Counted from the stretch's first letter, positions 34,006 through 44,208 are shown. The stretch: DNA of 64,000 nt from Streptomyces sparsogenes (GCF_001704635.1 NZ_MAXF01000096.1:62001-126000), one strand, 5' to 3'. Numbers and translations: made by a program. The notes: generated by a model from the sequence alone, not told the origin.

Positions 34006-36392
34006 CTCTCCTGTGCCGCAGGAACCAGCCGCGGTGGCAGCAGACGAGGAGGATTCGCGTAGGCGGCGTGTGCGCGTTCCTGCTCCCGACGCCAGATCAT
34101 CATGAGTACCTCGTCGGAATGAGGAACGGCGAGGCCCAGGTCCTTGAGGATCTGGCGGAAGAACAGGGTGGGTCCACCATCCGGGGCGGTCACCAAGGCG
34201 GAGAGCAGGGGTACCTCTGGACGGGGGTAGCGATCTACCGCGGTCAAGTGGCGGCGCAACGTCACGTCCGGGAGGGTGCGACCGCCAGGCAGATCCAGCA
34301 GGCAGATCATCTCACCCCGTGATGCCGCGCGAATCAGCTCACTGGCCAGTAGCTCCTGCTCCTTGCGTGGCGCGACCGGGGGCGTTGGTGCTTGCTGCTT
34401 CGGCGCGGAGACTTGCTTTGGAGGTCGCTGCGCTGCCTGCTCCGCCTGGTGGCGGGCCAGGAATTCGGCTCCAGTGATGTCGGTGCGTGCGGCTTTCAGC
34501 GCAGCTTCCAGGGCCCGAATGTGATGCTCGCGGGGTTGAGCGGCGGCCTTGATCCTCTTCGGCACCCGCTGCACCGGAATGTCACCGAGCCACACCTGAG
34601 CACCCGTGATCGCCTTGTTGGCGCTCTTTCGGACCGACTTGGTCAGCTTCGGGCGGAGGTCCCGGAGTTCGGCAATGAGCCCGCTGATGCGCTCGTCATG
34701 CCGCTTCTTTGCAGGTGCTGCTATCGGACGAGTAGCGACTACGGTGAAGCGGCGACTGGTGGAGCCGGGAACCAGCGGCGCCCTCAACCTGGAGCCTGCC
34801 GTAGCCGCTTCACGCTGCCGCAGCGGATGTACGGGAGTCAGGTCCAGCCGGGGCCCCATGGCCCGTGCCGGCTGCCCGTACGCCGCGAAGGCACGTCCTG
34901 TTTCCACAACGGCCCAGCGCTTGAGCTTGGACGAGTGCTTGGCGTAGGGGACACCGAGCCGATCGAGGAGGTCGCCCAGGTAGGGCAGCGGGCCACCGGA
35001 GCCGTCACGAATCAGTGCGGAAAGGACGGGAACGTACTCGGACAGCGGGGAGTCGACGTCGACGAGGAGGTCAAGGCGCTTCGCCTCGGAGAGCACTGAC
35101 AGGTTCAGGCCGAGGCGGCGGGCAAGCGCTTCCCAGGTGGTGGTGGAGCGAAGACGGGCGATGTCAGCCAAGGCGTCGCGCAGCGCGGGCACGGTGCTGA
35201 CGCGGGTGAGCGGTCGGGGCTGGGCTGAGGGCGTGCTTTGTGTTGCGGTTGTGGCGGCTGCTGGGGATGTTTCAGGAATGTCTGCCGCAGTGCTCTTGGC
35301 TGGCTGTTGCGGAGCGACGGAGCCCGATTCCTTTTGGACCAGTGCCCCCGGCGGAGGCGTCCACAAGCCGGTGCGCTGCGCGTCGTGGGCGTTGAGCCGG
35401 ACATAGCGGTCGACTTCGACCGCCCAGCCGTGACCGTCTTCCAGGACGAGCATGCGGGCGTGATCGGGCACGCGGTAAACGTGCTCGGAGAGCGGTGGCA
35501 CGGTGTCGCCGGGGAGGGAGATCAGCGCGCGGACGACAGTGCTGTCGACCGGCCTGATGTCCGCGACGAGGAGGTGACGGTTCTCGGAGGCGAAGGGGGA
35601 GGAGGGCGGCGCATCGGCGGCGGGGACGGGCGCGAAGACGAATCCGCCCTGGAGGGGAAAGGAGGCGGGCCTTGGGCGGGGCCGGGAGAGGCGGATCGTC
35701 TCAACGGGCGGGCTCGTCAGGCCGGACGGCGTCAGGACGCAGTCCTCCAGAGGTGTCCACTGGATGGAGCCTGCACGGTCGTGCGTCTCCGCGCCGATAT
35801 GGACACGCCGCTCACCGCCAACCGTCTCACAGCGGACGCGGAGACAGAAGCCGTGCCGGCCAGCGATCTCCCGGGTGACCGGGGTATCGGGCCCGAAGAT
35901 CCAGTCGAGGTCCGCGATGTCTTCGGTCAGCTCGTCCGTGGCGCGGCGCCAGGCGCGGTAGTCGAGCGCGCTGAGCTGGAAGCGTAGCCTGCGGCGGGTA
36001 CCCGGCAGGTCCACGTCGACTGCGTCACCGGGACCGGTGCCGAAGTTGCGCGTCTGCACCTTTCCGCGCACCTGCTGCTTGTCGAGTAAGTGTTGGACTC
36101 CGCGCTTGATGAAGAGATGGTCGGCGCTGGACTCGCCGTTCGCGGTGCGATGGCAGATGGGGGCGCTGGGGTGATGGGCGAAGTGGCAGACCTTGTGGGT
36201 GTACCGCTTGCCACTTAACTCTCCACCACATCCGCCCAGCTGGATGCCGCACCAGTAGGTGTAGGTGGGGTGGGCCTTGCGCCAGAGATCCAGCTCGTCG
36301 GCCTCCATGGGGAGGATGACCGGGCGGTCGGAGTTCGCGTGACCGATGACGGCGGTTTGGACCCGGCGGTGGTCGTAGGCGTACGTCGACAT
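33978..36392 (-). CDS. CoiA-like nuclease-domain protein, 804 aa
   Basis: Residues ~1-130 resemble competence protein CoiA-type nuclease heads: a zinc/Cys region (WCGIQLGGCGGELSGKRYTH), KVCHFAHHPSAPICHR, then ESSADHLFIKRGVQHLL with His and Lys placed as in the family. The middle (about 130-400) is beta-rich and unassigned; the rest alternates Pro/Gln-rich linkers with two similar helical units (ALRDALADIARLRSTTTWEA; LASELIRAASRGEMICLLDL) ending in GGPxPxLxxLLxxLGVP-like segments, possibly repeats. ATG with GAGG upstream. It lies between drmMI and rloA on the same strand; function unknown. Confidence 0.65.
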   Translation of the reverse strand: MSTYAYDHRRVQTAVIGHANSDRPVILPMEADELDLWRKAHPTYTYWCGIQLGGCGGELSGKRYTHKVCHFAHHPSAPICHRTANGESSADHLFIKRGVQHLLDKQQVRGKVQTRNFGTGPGDAVDVDLPGTRRRLRFQLSALDYRAWRRATDELTEDIADLDWIFGPDTPVTREIAGRHGFCLRVRCETVGGERRVHIGAETHDRAGSIQWTPLEDCVLTPSGLTSPPVETIRLSRPRPRPASFPLQGGFVFAPVPAADAPPSSPFASENRHLLVADIRPVDSTVVRALISLPGDTVPPLSEHVYRVPDHARMLVLEDGHGWAVEVDRYVRLNAHDAQRTGLWTPPPGALVQKESGSVAPQQPAKSTAADIPETSPAAATTATQSTPSAQPRPLTRVSTVPALRDALADIARLRSTTTWEALARRLGLNLSVLSEAKRLDLLVDVDSPLSEYVPVLSALIRDGSGGPLPYLGDLLDRLGVPYAKHSSKLKRWAVVETGRAFAAYGQPARAMGPRLDLTPVHPLRQREAATAGSRLRAPLVPGSTSRRFTVVATRPIAAPAKKRHDERISGLIAELRDLRPKLTKSVRKSANKAITGAQVWLGDIPVQRVPKRIKAAAQPREHHIRALEAALKAARTDITGAEFLARHQAEQAAQRPPKQVSAPKQQAPTPPVAPRKEQELLASELIRAASRGEMICLLDLPGGRTLPDVTLRRHLTAVDRYPRPEVPLLSALVTAPDGGPTLFFRQILKDLGLAVPHSDEVLMMIWRREQERAHAAYANPPRLLPPRLVPAAQESQQPGPRPT

Positions 36393-36520
36393 GGGACCTC
36401 GCGGTGACGTGGTGGGTGCGTGGCGGTGGCTGAGATCGGCTGGCGTGACACTCGCCGTACCGGATCAGGAGGCGCTATGGGTACGGCGACAGTGGGGGTG
36501 TGTACGGGTGGGCATGGAGG

Positions 36521-39500
36521 TCAGAAAATGGTGCCCTCGGGACGGAAGAGCGTTCCGTCATCGAAGTCGACCACGGCGGACTTCCTGGCCTGTTCTGCCT
36601 TCTTCCGCCATGCCTCGGCCGACGGCGGCGGCATGTCGGGGTGCTCCTTCGGCTTCTTGTGCAGCCCGAGGAGTACCTCGTCGGCGTACGCCTGGTGGTT
36701 GAGCTGGCGGAGCCTGTCGATGATCTCTGTACGAGCGAGGAGGCCGATGGTGTAGCGGACGCCTTGGTCAGTTTTGTGAAATCCGTGATCGAGTGGGAAG
36801 GCCTCATGGGTCGGGTCAGCAGGCGGTGTTGCACCAGTCTCGTCCAGGAGATCATGCCAGCCGTAGGCCTCAACGGTCGCCTTGTCGATCTCTTCGTGGA
36901 GACGGCGGAGTTCGACGATGTCAGCGTCCTGGCAGGTCTCGTCGTGGACGAGGTTGTAGGTGGCGGTTAGGCCGATGTTGCGGCGAATCATGAGCTCGCG
37001 GCGGAACTCGTCGAGACGGGTTCCGACTGTACGGAGGCGATCAGTGAGATTCGGGCGAACGAGGGTTTCGAAGACGTCGGTTGGACTGTAGTTAAGGTCG
37101 GCTTTCATGGTCGAACTGCGATCCAGGGCCCACCAGTAATGAGGTGAGCTGCTGAGTATGGCAAGCATTGCTGGGTCATCGGAGGCGAAAATTCCGAGTT
37201 TGTGTACGAAGACCGACCCTGTGGGGATCATGACCGGCATCACTGCTTTGCTGACAAGGGTAATAACAATGCATTTCTTGAGGTCGGCGAGTGCTCGGCT
37301 TAGGTCTCCCCGCGGGCGCCAGTACTGCCACCATCGACCCATCAGGCCAGCGTATGACTTAGGGTCTTTCTTCTCACATTCTGGCTTCACGTCGGATTCC
37401 AACTTGGCGAACGCCTTTGGATATTTCCGGGCTCGATCTTCAGGCCATTCGTGAAAGTTGATCACCCAGCGTTCGCTAGTGTGTGTTGGACTGTTGTTTA
37501 CGTCCTGGCCGTTCAAGTACTGAAAGAGGACGTCTGTGTACCTTGCATCCTCGGAGATCCATTTCTGGGCTTCGCTTGCTGGGATCGTGAACCCAAGTGT
37601 GGTGACATTGACACCCTGAAAGGACATGTCTTTGTTCTCTATAAGTCTTGCGGCCCAAGAGGAAAGTCGCGTTTTTGGGTTCAGTGCCGTCGAGATTCCA
37701 TTTGGGGTATTTTGGTCATTCAAGACTTGGGTCGCGCTCGCATTCATGGTCATTTTGCTGGTCCAGACTGCGCAATACTCAAGCTGGGCTGAACTTGAAG
37801 GCCAAGGGGCGCTCTTGATGGCTTTTCTAATCGTCACTTCCTTGCGTTCTAGTTGGTCGAGGCCAACTTCGCGTGTGTCTCCTTGGGCCAGAGTGTTAGT
37901 TGCCACCAATCCGGCCTGTCCTGCGCGGTTTAGCAGGGTGTGTACTCGCAGAATGAAGTAGGCGACCAAGTCTGCACTGCCGCGCTGCCCCTCGGCGACG
38001 TGGGTAACGAGAAACTCCCGATACGCTTCTCCCAATGGGCTAGTCAGTTTATGTCCGCCCAAAAATGGCGGATTCCCCACCACTGCATCAAACCCACCCC
38101 TCTCCGCAAACACCTCCGCAAACTCCAACGGCCAATGCACCGGCACCCGCCGCATACCCCCCTCCGGCAGCTCACTGGCCAGCCACTCCCGAGCCCGCCC
38201 CCGCGCCTCGGCCACCACCTCCGACCCCTCAACCTCATCCTCCGGCACGGCCACCACCCCCCGGGCCACCCGAGCCGCCATCGGGAACAGATCCCGCAGC
38301 CGCTCGCCGCCGTCCGCCTCATACCAGGGCACCCGCCCCGAAGCACACGTGGCCAGCGCGGCCCCCACGACCAGGTCCCCCACCAGCCGCAGCTTCGCCG
38401 TCATCTGCCGCACCTCACGCAGCAGCTCACGCTTCTTGCCCAGCGCCTCCGGCCCGTTCCCCTTTATCTTGGTGATCTCGTGCCGCTTCTCCACCACCTC
38501 GCCCACGAGACCCTCAACATCCGCCGCCGCACCCAGCAGGTCGCCCTTTTCCGGATCCAGGTGCACCGCCTTCAACTGCTCCAGCGACGTGACCCCCAGC
38601 AGCGAGTCCCCCGCCACCAGCCGGTCGTCCAGGAACGTGAACGGCCGCTTCGGGTCCATCGAGACCAGCCACAGCGACAGCTTGGCCATCTCCACCGCCA
38701 TGGGGTTGATGTCCACCCCGTACAGGCAGTGCTCGATGATCTGGCGCCGGGCCTCGATGACCACGGGGTCGGAATCCGCGTCCGCGGCCGTCGCCTCGTC
38801 GACGGCCCGTCCGGCGCGGTACGCGACCGCGTCCTCGCGGCCGTCCCGGACCCACGCCTCGATCAGCCGGTCACCGAGATACCGGCACGCGGCCACCAGG
38901 AACGCCGCCGAGCCCATCGCGATGTCGGCGACCTTCAGCTCCAGGATCTCGTCAGCCGACTTCGGCACCCACTTCGCCTCGTCCGCTGTCTGGAGCGGCC
39001 CCGGCTCGTACACCAGGGGCTCCAGCGCGTGCTTGACGACCTCCTCCGCCAGCGTCTTCGGGGTGTAGTGCGTGCCCGTGTTCTTGCGCAGGGACGACTC
39101 CGTCACAAACAGCGAACCTGCCGCGATGACCACTGGCAGCCCCCGAAGATCCCGCCGCAGCAGGCCGAAGAACGGCAGCAAGCGCTCCGTCAGGGCCGCG
39201 TCCCGGCTCGCCGCCTGGAGCAGCCGCTTCGCCTCCGCCGCGGCCTCGCCCTTCGCCGGGACGAGCAACTTCTCAAGCCTGGCCACGCTCGCCGGCGGCT
39301 TGGGGTCCTTCCATGTGTCGTGGATCTTCTTCGCCAACGCCTTGACGTCCTTCACCGAAGCGGCCAGCGACTCCAGCTCCCGCAGCGGTACCTCATGTTC
39401 TATGCCTGCCGGGCCGATCAGGCCCACCATCGTCTCGACGGCGCGCTCACCGTCGTACGAGAGCAGACCCTCATACACGTAGCCGATCTGCTCGACGTCC

Positions 39501-40852
39501 AGCGCGCGGAAGCTGAGGGTGCGGGTCTCGCGCTGCCTGCCCGTGCCGACGCGGACCTCCTGGACCGACTGGAGCATGTGCAGGACGGTGCGGTCGTCGA
39601 TCGGGAGGAGGGGGGAACCCTTCTCCAGCCAGGGGTATGTGTCGGGGTCGAAGATCGAGCCGTCGTACGCGGGGAGTTCGAGCTGTGGGTGCCGCACACC
39701 GTCGTGCACCGCGTGGAACAGGGCGATCAGGCGGTGCCAGGCGGCCGTGGTGTGTTCCAGGGAGGCCTCGCCCTCGGCGTCCGCCCTCGCCTTGAGCTCG
39801 GCGCGCAGGAAGCGGGCCGAGTACGACTGTGCGTAGACCTCGTTGTCGGCGGGGAGCAGACCGCGCTCCTCGGCGAACAGCAGGAAGACGACGCGCATCA
39901 TGACCGCGACCGCGCCGCGGTACACCTCGCCGGCCCCGACGTTGCTCGCGCGCAGGCCGGGCGCGCCGTGTTCCACCAACCGCGCGTCCGCGCGGCCGAT
40001 CGCGTCCACCAGCAGTTCCACGGCCTGGCGGACCTGGACGCCGAGGGCTTCGGTGACCTCGTCGCCCGCGGCCAGGCTCTCCTTCAGCAGGCCGACGAGG
40101 GTTTCGGGCTCGGCGTACTCGAAGAAGCGGCGGCGGCGCAGCAATGAGACAAAAGCCCGGACGACGTTGCGTTCGGCGGCCTCGTTCCAGTTGATGGCAT
40201 CGAAGACGGCAGTCGTCGTGACGCCGCCGACCGGTGCCCACACCAGGCACCACCAGCGGCCGTCCGTGAGCAGGCCGAGCGGGATGTCGTGGTGGCGCAG
40301 CAGGCGGGCCAGGCGGTCGGCGGGGCTCGCCGACCAGACGTCGCCCCACTTCGGGCGGGCCGTGGGCGCGGTGCCGCTGGGCAGGGTCATCCCGAGGACG
40401 CGTACGCGTTTGGCGGCCGACTTCACGTCGGGCTCGGCGGCGAGGTCGAAGCCCGGCTCGGTGAGGGCGAAGTCGGCGCGCAGGCGGACGCCGTGTTCGG
40501 GCACGTCGAGGGTGAAGCGGTCCAGGGCAAGGTCCGGCACGTCCTCGGCCTCGCTCTGGCGCCACACCAGCGCGTCGCCCCATTCGAGGAGCGAGCGCAG
40601 CACGTGCGCCACCCATACGTCACGGCCGGCCGTGATGTCGGTCTGCCAGTCGGCGTGGTGGGCGCGCAGCCGGGCGCGCTGGTCCTTGTCGACGGCGTCG
40701 AGCTGGGGCCAGGCCCGGAGCAGGACAGGCATGGTGAGGAAGGGGCCGGAGACCTCGGTGAGGTCCAGCCACTCCTGGTGCTGGGAGCGTCCGTCGAGCG
40801 CCTTGGCCTTGGCTGCGGCGAGGCCTTTGGAGGCTGCGGGGCGGGGGCTCAT
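36521..40852 (-). CDS. drmMI: DISARM class 1 methyltransferase DrmMI
   Basis: A 1443-residue N6-adenine methyltransferase with target-recognition region, resembling type IIG/BREX PglX-like enzymes. The AdoMet motif is near 640 (VADIAMGSAAFLVAACRYLG), and the catalytic motif is NPPF at residue 927 (VVGNPPFLGGHKL). Residues ~930-1290 form the specificity region. It overlaps the drmD stop by ATGA. In DISARM the methylase marks host DNA so that it is not attacked. The DNA for the specificity region (about 37.0-38.05 kb) is far lower in GC than the rest of the gene, a sign of exchange. Confidence 0.92.
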   Translation of the reverse strand: MSPRPAASKGLAAAKAKALDGRSQHQEWLDLTEVSGPFLTMPVLLRAWPQLDAVDKDQRARLRAHHADWQTDITAGRDVWVAHVLRSLLEWGDALVWRQSEAEDVPDLALDRFTLDVPEHGVRLRADFALTEPGFDLAAEPDVKSAAKRVRVLGMTLPSGTAPTARPKWGDVWSASPADRLARLLRHHDIPLGLLTDGRWWCLVWAPVGGVTTTAVFDAINWNEAAERNVVRAFVSLLRRRRFFEYAEPETLVGLLKESLAAGDEVTEALGVQVRQAVELLVDAIGRADARLVEHGAPGLRASNVGAGEVYRGAVAVMMRVVFLLFAEERGLLPADNEVYAQSYSARFLRAELKARADAEGEASLEHTTAAWHRLIALFHAVHDGVRHPQLELPAYDGSIFDPDTYPWLEKGSPLLPIDDRTVLHMLQSVQEVRVGTGRQRETRTLSFRALDVEQIGYVYEGLLSYDGERAVETMVGLIGPAGIEHEVPLRELESLAASVKDVKALAKKIHDTWKDPKPPASVARLEKLLVPAKGEAAAEAKRLLQAASRDAALTERLLPFFGLLRRDLRGLPVVIAAGSLFVTESSLRKNTGTHYTPKTLAEEVVKHALEPLVYEPGPLQTADEAKWVPKSADEILELKVADIAMGSAAFLVAACRYLGDRLIEAWVRDGREDAVAYRAGRAVDEATAADADSDPVVIEARRQIIEHCLYGVDINPMAVEMAKLSLWLVSMDPKRPFTFLDDRLVAGDSLLGVTSLEQLKAVHLDPEKGDLLGAAADVEGLVGEVVEKRHEITKIKGNGPEALGKKRELLREVRQMTAKLRLVGDLVVGAALATCASGRVPWYEADGGERLRDLFPMAARVARGVVAVPEDEVEGSEVVAEARGRAREWLASELPEGGMRRVPVHWPLEFAEVFAERGGFDAVVGNPPFLGGHKLTSPLGEAYREFLVTHVAEGQRGSADLVAYFILRVHTLLNRAGQAGLVATNTLAQGDTREVGLDQLERKEVTIRKAIKSAPWPSSSAQLEYCAVWTSKMTMNASATQVLNDQNTPNGISTALNPKTRLSSWAARLIENKDMSFQGVNVTTLGFTIPASEAQKWISEDARYTDVLFQYLNGQDVNNSPTHTSERWVINFHEWPEDRARKYPKAFAKLESDVKPECEKKDPKSYAGLMGRWWQYWRPRGDLSRALADLKKCIVITLVSKAVMPVMIPTGSVFVHKLGIFASDDPAMLAILSSSPHYWWALDRSSTMKADLNYSPTDVFETLVRPNLTDRLRTVGTRLDEFRRELMIRRNIGLTATYNLVHDETCQDADIVELRRLHEEIDKATVEAYGWHDLLDETGATPPADPTHEAFPLDHGFHKTDQGVRYTIGLLARTEIIDRLRQLNHQAYADEVLLGLHKKPKEHPDMPPPSAEAWRKKAEQARKSAVVDFDDGTLFRPEGTIF

Positions 40853-43800
40853 CGGCGGGCTTCCTTTGCGGGGATGACGAAGACGACGGCTACGGGGAAG
40901 AGGTGCGAGCGCGGCTCGTGGTAGCGGGCCGCGATGGTGGCGAGCTCGCGTTTCCGCTCGGCCGCGAGAGACTCCACGCGGGCCTGCCAGCGCTCGCGGT
41001 CCTCGCGATACTGGCGCTGTTCCGCGGTCGTCACCTCGCGGGTGCCGAAGAGGGCGATCTGCTCGTTGTCGCCGTCACCCTCCTCCTTGAGTTTGGCGCG
41101 CAGGGTGGCCTCGAAGCGATCGAGGGTGGCGGTGATCCGCTCCTCCTCCTGCTTGCGCCGGGTGCTGAGCGCGCCTTCCAGGGAGGCCCGGCGTTCGCGG
41201 GCCCGGGCGGCGAGTGACTCGTACAGCGGGCCGTTGAGCCGGGGCCAGGCGTCGGTCAGTTCCTGGCGCAGTGCGGGGGCTGCCTCGGTGCCCTCGGTGA
41301 GGGCGTGGGCCAGGGCCGAGCCCTGGGTGCGTACGGAGTCCCAGCGGCGGAAGCGGCCGGTGTCGCCGAACCAGCCGCCCGCGTACAGGATCTCCTCGTG
41401 CAGGCGGGTGCCGTCGGCGGCGACCAGGACATAGCGCGCGTAGGCGGAGACCAGCGTGGTGCGGATCTCGGGGTGGTCGCTGACGACGGCCGCGACGCGG
41501 TGCAGGCCGACGCTGTCGGCGTTCCACACGGCGGCGGTGAGCAGCCGGGTGGAGAGCGCGACGAGCGGGTGCTTGAGGTGGGCGAGGACGATGTCGTCGC
41601 GGCCCTGGGCGGCGATCTGCGGGTCGAAGGTGACGGGGCGCTGCTCGGCCGGGCGCAGCTTGTGGGCCAGGCCCCGGGTGGCGCGCTCCCAGGTGCCCGA
41701 CAGGGGCGGGACCTCGTACAGGCCACCCTCGAAGTCCTCGCTGTGGTGCGGGGCGAGGGGTTGCTGGTTGTCGAGTGCGAGGGCGGTGTCGACCACCCGC
41801 TTGACGTTGGCCGGGGTCAGGCCGAGGGTGTCGACCGTCTCCTGGTACTGGTCGGCCAGCCGCTTGGCCTGCGCGGTGACGTTCTGTTCGGCGGCGATGG
41901 TGCCACCGGTGTTCTTCCGCCCCGCGATCTGCTTCGGTTTGGCGTTCTCGATGTCGACCGGCGTCTGGTCGCCGGTCATGCGGCGCTGTACGGCGTCGGA
42001 GATGACGGCGTTGACGGAGCCGAGGTCCTCCTCCATGCGCGCGACCTTGCGGGCGACACGGGAGAGGAATTCCAGGTCGGCCTCGTAGGAGCCGGCCTTG
42101 GCCTGCTCCCAGCCGGCGCCGATGAAGTGGCTGATCTCCGGGTCGCACTTCTGGCCCCAGCGGTCGACGCGGCCGATCCGCTGCTCCAGCTTGTTGGGGT
42201 TGAAGGGGATGTCGTAGTTGAACAGCCGGTGGCAGTGGTTCTGCAGGTCGATACCCTCGCTGGCTGCGTCCGTGGCCAGCAGGATGCGGACCTTCCCCTC
42301 CTCGGTGGCGGGGTGCGCCTGGAAGCCGAGCCGGATTTGCTCGCGCTGTTCGGCGTTCAGCCCGCCGTGCAGGACCGAGACCCGGCCGCCATCGGTGAGT
42401 TCGTGCTGCTGGAGCAGGCCGAACAGCCACTTCTGGGTGTCGCGGTACTCGGTGAAGACCACGACCCGTTCGTTGGTCCAGTGCCGATCGGGGCGGCAGA
42501 TGGCCTTGAGCTCGCCGATCAGCGCGTTGGCCTTGGAGTCGGCGGCGGCCTCGTGGGTGAGTGCCCAGCGCTCCATCTGCCGCAGCAGTTTGAGTTCCTC
42601 GCCGTCCTCCTGCGGGGTGAGGCTGGTGGAGCGGGTCAGGGCGTCGTCCTCGGCGTCGGCGAGGCCCAGGTCGTCGAGGTCGGCGGCGAGGTCGGCGAAG
42701 TCTTCCAGCCAGTCGGGGACTTCGGCGGCGGCCGAACGCGGGCGGCCCTGGGTGTCGTCGAGGTGGGAGAGGTAGATCTGGACGGTGTGCAGGAAAGCGG
42801 CGGGGGAGGAGAACAGCCGCTTCTTCAGCAGCAGGGTGACGAGGTCGGCGGCGCGTCGGCCGCCCCGGGCCTTCGGGGCCATGCGGTTCCTGCGCAGATC
42901 GGCGAAGCTGCTCAGCAGGCCGTGAACCTCGCGCTCCAGGTCGGTGTATTCGACGGGGATCTCACGGGTCCGGCGGGTGCGGAAGCGCGGCGTGCCGTCC
43001 GGGTTGGTGACATTGGACTTCAGGCGGCGGACGACCGTCTCGTCACGTGCTTCCTTGTCGGGATCGACACCGCGGGCGAATTTCTGGTTGTCGATGAGCT
43101 CCAGCAGCGCGGTGTACGACTCGGGGTAGCCGTTGTGCGGGGTGGCGGAGAGAAAGAGGCGGTGCTCGAAGTGCGGCACCAGGCGCCGGATCAGCTTGGT
43201 CTGCTGGGAGTCGACCGCGTACACCTGCTTGGGGGCGGCGGGCGCGACATGGTGGGCCTCGTCGAGGACGAGGAGATCGAAGAAGCGCCGCGGGCGGGCC
43301 GAGTCGTCCGTGGCCTCGTCACGGGCCGGGATCACCTCGTCGAGGAGGCGCTGGGCCTTGCTGCCGCGCAGCCACGGCAGCGAGACGATGGTCAGCGGGT
43401 GCACGCGGAACGGGTTGGCGGCGGTGCCGTGCGTGCGGCGCAGCCGCGCGCAGTGCTCGGAGTCGACGATGGTGAAGTCGAGGCCGAACTTGTCGTGGAG
43501 CTCGTCGCGCCACTTCAGGGTCAGGCCCGCAGGGCAGACGATCATGACCCGGTGTGCCCGGCTGCGCAGCAGCAACTCCTGGACGACCAGACCGGCCTCG
43601 ATGGTCTTGCCGAGGCCGACATCATCGGCGAGGAGCAGGTTGACGCGGGGGGCGCCGACGGCGCGGGAGACGGGTTCGAGCTGGTAGGGCTCGACAGCGA
43701 CGCCGGAACGGAAGGGCGCCTGGAGGGTGCGCACGTCGGCGGAGGCCACCGCTGACCACCGAACGGCGTCGAGGAAGGCGGCCAGCCGCGAGGGTGGGTC

Positions 43801-44076
43801 GAAGCGGCCGGTGGAGGCGTCGGGCAATGATCCACGGTCCAGGACTCTGCGGCCCGGCTCGATCTCCCATATGACCGAGAGCGTGTCCCCGAAGCGGCCG
43901 TCGGCGACCGACTGCAGATGGATCAGGCTCGCGGCGCGTTCGTTCGCGGGCGGAGCCGGCTCGACTCGGGCGACCACCCAGCTCTGCCCGCGCACCTCGA
44001 CCAGGTCACCCTCCTCCGGGAGTCGGTCTGATGCGTCCGCGGCTGTGATGCGCCTCCGCTGAGCCGCCTGCGTCAT
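40849..44076 (-). CDS. drmD: DISARM class 1 helicase DrmD (SNF2-like)
   Basis: A 1075-residue superfamily 2 protein of the SNF2/HepA type. Walker A is LLADDVGLGKTIEAGLVVQE (about 150), the DEAH box is VLDEAHHVAP (about 268), motif III RLFLSATPHNGYPESY, and motif VI LEQRIGRVDRWGQ. The C-terminal coiled coil (ARARERRASLEGALSTRRKQ) is long. The ATG at 44076 is preceded by GGAGAGG. Box A of the shared operator is 116 bp upstream. Its presence, with drmMI overlapping, defines class 1 DISARM. Confidence 0.92.
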   Translation of the reverse strand: MTQAAQRRRITAADASDRLPEEGDLVEVRGQSWVVARVEPAPPANERAASLIHLQSVADGRFGDTLSVIWEIEPGRRVLDRGSLPDASTGRFDPPSRLAAFLDAVRWSAVASADVRTLQAPFRSGVAVEPYQLEPVSRAVGAPRVNLLLADDVGLGKTIEAGLVVQELLLRSRAHRVMIVCPAGLTLKWRDELHDKFGLDFTIVDSEHCARLRRTHGTAANPFRVHPLTIVSLPWLRGSKAQRLLDEVIPARDEATDDSARPRRFFDLLVLDEAHHVAPAAPKQVYAVDSQQTKLIRRLVPHFEHRLFLSATPHNGYPESYTALLELIDNQKFARGVDPDKEARDETVVRRLKSNVTNPDGTPRFRTRRTREIPVEYTDLEREVHGLLSSFADLRRNRMAPKARGGRRAADLVTLLLKKRLFSSPAAFLHTVQIYLSHLDDTQGRPRSAAAEVPDWLEDFADLAADLDDLGLADAEDDALTRSTSLTPQEDGEELKLLRQMERWALTHEAAADSKANALIGELKAICRPDRHWTNERVVVFTEYRDTQKWLFGLLQQHELTDGGRVSVLHGGLNAEQREQIRLGFQAHPATEEGKVRILLATDAASEGIDLQNHCHRLFNYDIPFNPNKLEQRIGRVDRWGQKCDPEISHFIGAGWEQAKAGSYEADLEFLSRVARKVARMEEDLGSVNAVISDAVQRRMTGDQTPVDIENAKPKQIAGRKNTGGTIAAEQNVTAQAKRLADQYQETVDTLGLTPANVKRVVDTALALDNQQPLAPHHSEDFEGGLYEVPPLSGTWERATRGLAHKLRPAEQRPVTFDPQIAAQGRDDIVLAHLKHPLVALSTRLLTAAVWNADSVGLHRVAAVVSDHPEIRTTLVSAYARYVLVAADGTRLHEEILYAGGWFGDTGRFRRWDSVRTQGSALAHALTEGTEAAPALRQELTDAWPRLNGPLYESLAARARERRASLEGALSTRRKQEEERITATLDRFEATLRAKLKEEGDGDNEQIALFGTREVTTAEQRQYREDRERWQARVESLAAERKRELATIAARYHEPRSHLFPVAVVFVIPAKEARR

Positions 44077-44191
44077 GGTGCCGCCTCTCCTCCATAGCCG
44101 GTATACGCCCTCATATACGGCATTGACCCTACGCAATTCACGGCATGTGGTGGAGCCAGTCCGTACAGGTAGGGTAACAAGGAAAGAGTCA

Positions 44192-44208
44192 TGTGAACAT
44201 AGTTCACA
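44192..44208. promoter_or_regulatory. Shared 17-bp inverted-repeat operator, box A
   Basis: TGTGAACATAGTTCACA, a perfect 7-bp inverted repeat around ATA, 116 bp upstream of drmD and just beyond the kinase 1 stop. On the + strand it is followed by GTAGCCTGGCTATG, nearly repeated after box B. Confidence 0.75.

Noticed and set aside
37940..40147. A 735-residue plus-strand frame opposite drmMI
   Set aside because: Antisense shadow, full of His/Arg/Gln runs; drmMI is intact on the other strand.
44192..44208. Box A as a LexA (SOS) operator
   Set aside because: Actinobacterial LexA boxes have GAAC-N4-GTTC; these have three spacer bases in all copies with clear arms.
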